A stretch of DNA of 62,968 bases from Pseudomonadota bacterium (GTDB lineage Bacteria; Myxococcota_A; Bradymonadia; UBA4248): positions 1 to 62,968 of the forward strand of contig JAFRYG010000047.1 in assembly GCA_017441205.1 (NCBI GenBank), written 5' to 3'. Position 1 is the stretch's first letter; every line of letters begins with the position of its first letter. Below are positions 62,381-62,968 of this stretch, piece after piece. The notes beneath the pieces were generated by a model that was given only the letters and a program-made list of their open reading frames with translations, did no database searches and was not told the origin of the DNA. The translations under genes were made by a program, and so were the position numbers.

Positions 62381-62397
62381 TGACCTCCTTCCGGGGG
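62381..62397 (+). promoter_or_regulatory. Hairpin upstream of rpmE
   Basis: ACCTCC and GGGGGT form a short stem around a TTCC loop (with one G-U pair), about 65 bases before rpmE. It lacks a T run, so it is more likely a leader structure than a terminator of ftsA. A link to L31 autoregulation is only a guess. Confidence 0.35.
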
Positions 62398-62460
62398 TCG
62401 GTCATGGAATCTTATTTATCGGCGGTTTCGTCCGTCAAATACTCAAAATGAGGTTGTGTT

Positions 62461-62664
62461 ATGAAGAAAGGCATTCATCCTGATTATAAACCCGCCAAAA
62501 TTACGTGCGCTTGTGGTGCCGTTATCGAAACGCGCTCCACTCTCGGTGACTACACCGTTGAAATTTGCTCGCAGTGCCATCCGCTCTTCACGGGCAAACA
62601 GAAAATGGTCGACACCGCTGGCCGCGTCGAACGTTTCAATAAGAAATATAATCGCACGAAATAG
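62461..62664 (+). CDS. rpmE: 50S ribosomal protein L31, zinc-binding form
   Basis: The 67-residue protein matches L31 ([56 protein letters not shown]). The cysteines at 16, 18, 37 and 40 make it the zinc-containing (C+) form rather than the zinc-independent paralogue used under zinc starvation. AGG precedes the ATG. It is probably transcribed from its own leader and ends at a strong terminator. Confidence 0.97.
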   Translation: MKKGIHPDYKPAKITCACGAVIETRSTLGDYTVEICSQCHPLFTGKQKMVDTAGRVERFNKKYNRTK

Positions 62665-62678
62665 CGACTCTTACATCT

Positions 62679-62750
62679 AAGCCCCGAACACCTGAAAAAT
62701 GCACTCCGATTGAAGTGCATTTGCCTCGTTTTCGGGGCTTATTTGTATTT
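62679..62750 (+). terminator. Nested terminator after rpmE
   Basis: An outer 10-bp stem (AAGCCCCGAA 62679-62688 with TTCGGGGCTT 62731-62740) encloses an inner 9-bp stem (AAATGCACT 62697-62705 with AGTGCATTT 62714-62722). T-rich sequence follows. Confidence 0.88.
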
Positions 62751-62755
62751 TTTAA

Positions 62756-62968
62756 TAGTCGTTGGTTGGTAGTCGTTGGTTGGTAGTCGTTACAAACAAT
62801 TACCGAAATCATTTCTGAAGACCAAAGCTCCTGAATTTCGATATTCGTGAATCACTCCAAGCTCTAAGCTCTAAGCTCCAAGCTCACTAACCACTAACCA
62901 CTAACAACCAATTAAAGTACAGACGTTCCATGGAACGTCTCTCCTCCCCCCAAAAGCTCAAAGCTCAA
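62756..62968. repeat. Mixed heptamer arrays and a GTACAGACG palindrome
   Basis: In order: a GTTGGTTGGTAGTC 14-base unit repeated twice plus partial copies (62756-62791); four AAGCTCN units (62859-62886); three CTAACCA/CTAACAA units (62887-62907); a GTACAGACGTTCC-AT-GGAACGTCTCT palindrome (about 62917-62942, given here in parts); and AAGCTCA units at the right edge. No gene is visible after rpmE. Confidence 0.85.

Overview
The window looks like part of a chromosome of a Gram-negative, predatory- or deltaproteobacteria-like bacterium, most probably Myxococcota. The evidence is a MYXO-CTERM-type C-terminus on a secreted peptidase, an AgmX/GltJ-like zinc-ribbon/GYF/TonB-C protein, two large Hanks-type Ser/Thr kinases, many lipoproteins with FG-GAP or DNNCDG metal-binding repeats, TamB and FadL-like porins. 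Base composition is moderate and the gene set is mostly core and envelope genes. I see no phage, transposase, integrase, CRISPR array or tRNA.

Layout. 61-6405 (+): a PP2C phosphatase with a signal peptide, a small exported protein and an AgmX/GltJ-like protein, then a terminator, a cytosolic Ser/Thr kinase and a coiled-coil membrane protein. 6591-11333 (+): a GH13 lipoprotein, a FadL-like porin and an unknown protein with a Pro/Gln tail. 11365-16088: a broken 3' copy of the following gene, the large FG-GAP lipoprotein itself, and a structured non-coding stretch. 16089-18294 (-): a LysM protein and a CpoB/YbgF-like lipoprotein. 18295-18810: a 500-base patch of three kinds of repeat. 18811-27020 (-): an RNase H-fold protein, a tail-anchored Ser/Thr kinase, a lipoprotein and two large unknown cytosolic proteins, one carrying eight copies of a short FF motif. 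27210-36392 (-): an exported protein, an AI-2E/PerM-type permease with a repeat tail, TamB and a SUMF1-fold protein. 36763-43146 (-): lipoprotein, M23/FG-GAP/MYXO-CTERM peptidase, two related DUF3592-like proteins, a decayed Cys-rich gene and a small beta-barrel. 43809-52222 (-): rpoC and rpoB, standing alone. 52812-62664: two lipoproteins, RNase PH followed by a FadL-like porin and a Ca-binding lipoprotein, then ftsQ-ftsA and rpmE.

Two themes recur. First, in-frame tandem repeats have expanded in low-complexity parts of at least six envelope or signalling proteins (AgmX-like, both kinases, the permease, the TSP3 lipoprotein and FtsQ). Second, intergenic DNA is filled with three families of short repeats: nested palindromes with a conserved single-base bulge (a hairpin flanked by GC-TA and TA-C-GC), GTACAGACG...CGTCTCTAAC palindromes whose arms covary, and heptamer arrays (ATTRYGM, AAGCTCN, CTAACCA, CAACTCM) resembling the STRR arrays of filamentous cyanobacteria. 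The bulged palindromes are the strongest candidate here for an undescribed genome-wide element. The best candidate for an undescribed protein system is the minus-strand group 19584-27020: a tail-anchored kinase, a lipoprotein, an FF-motif scaffold-like protein and an unknown partner.
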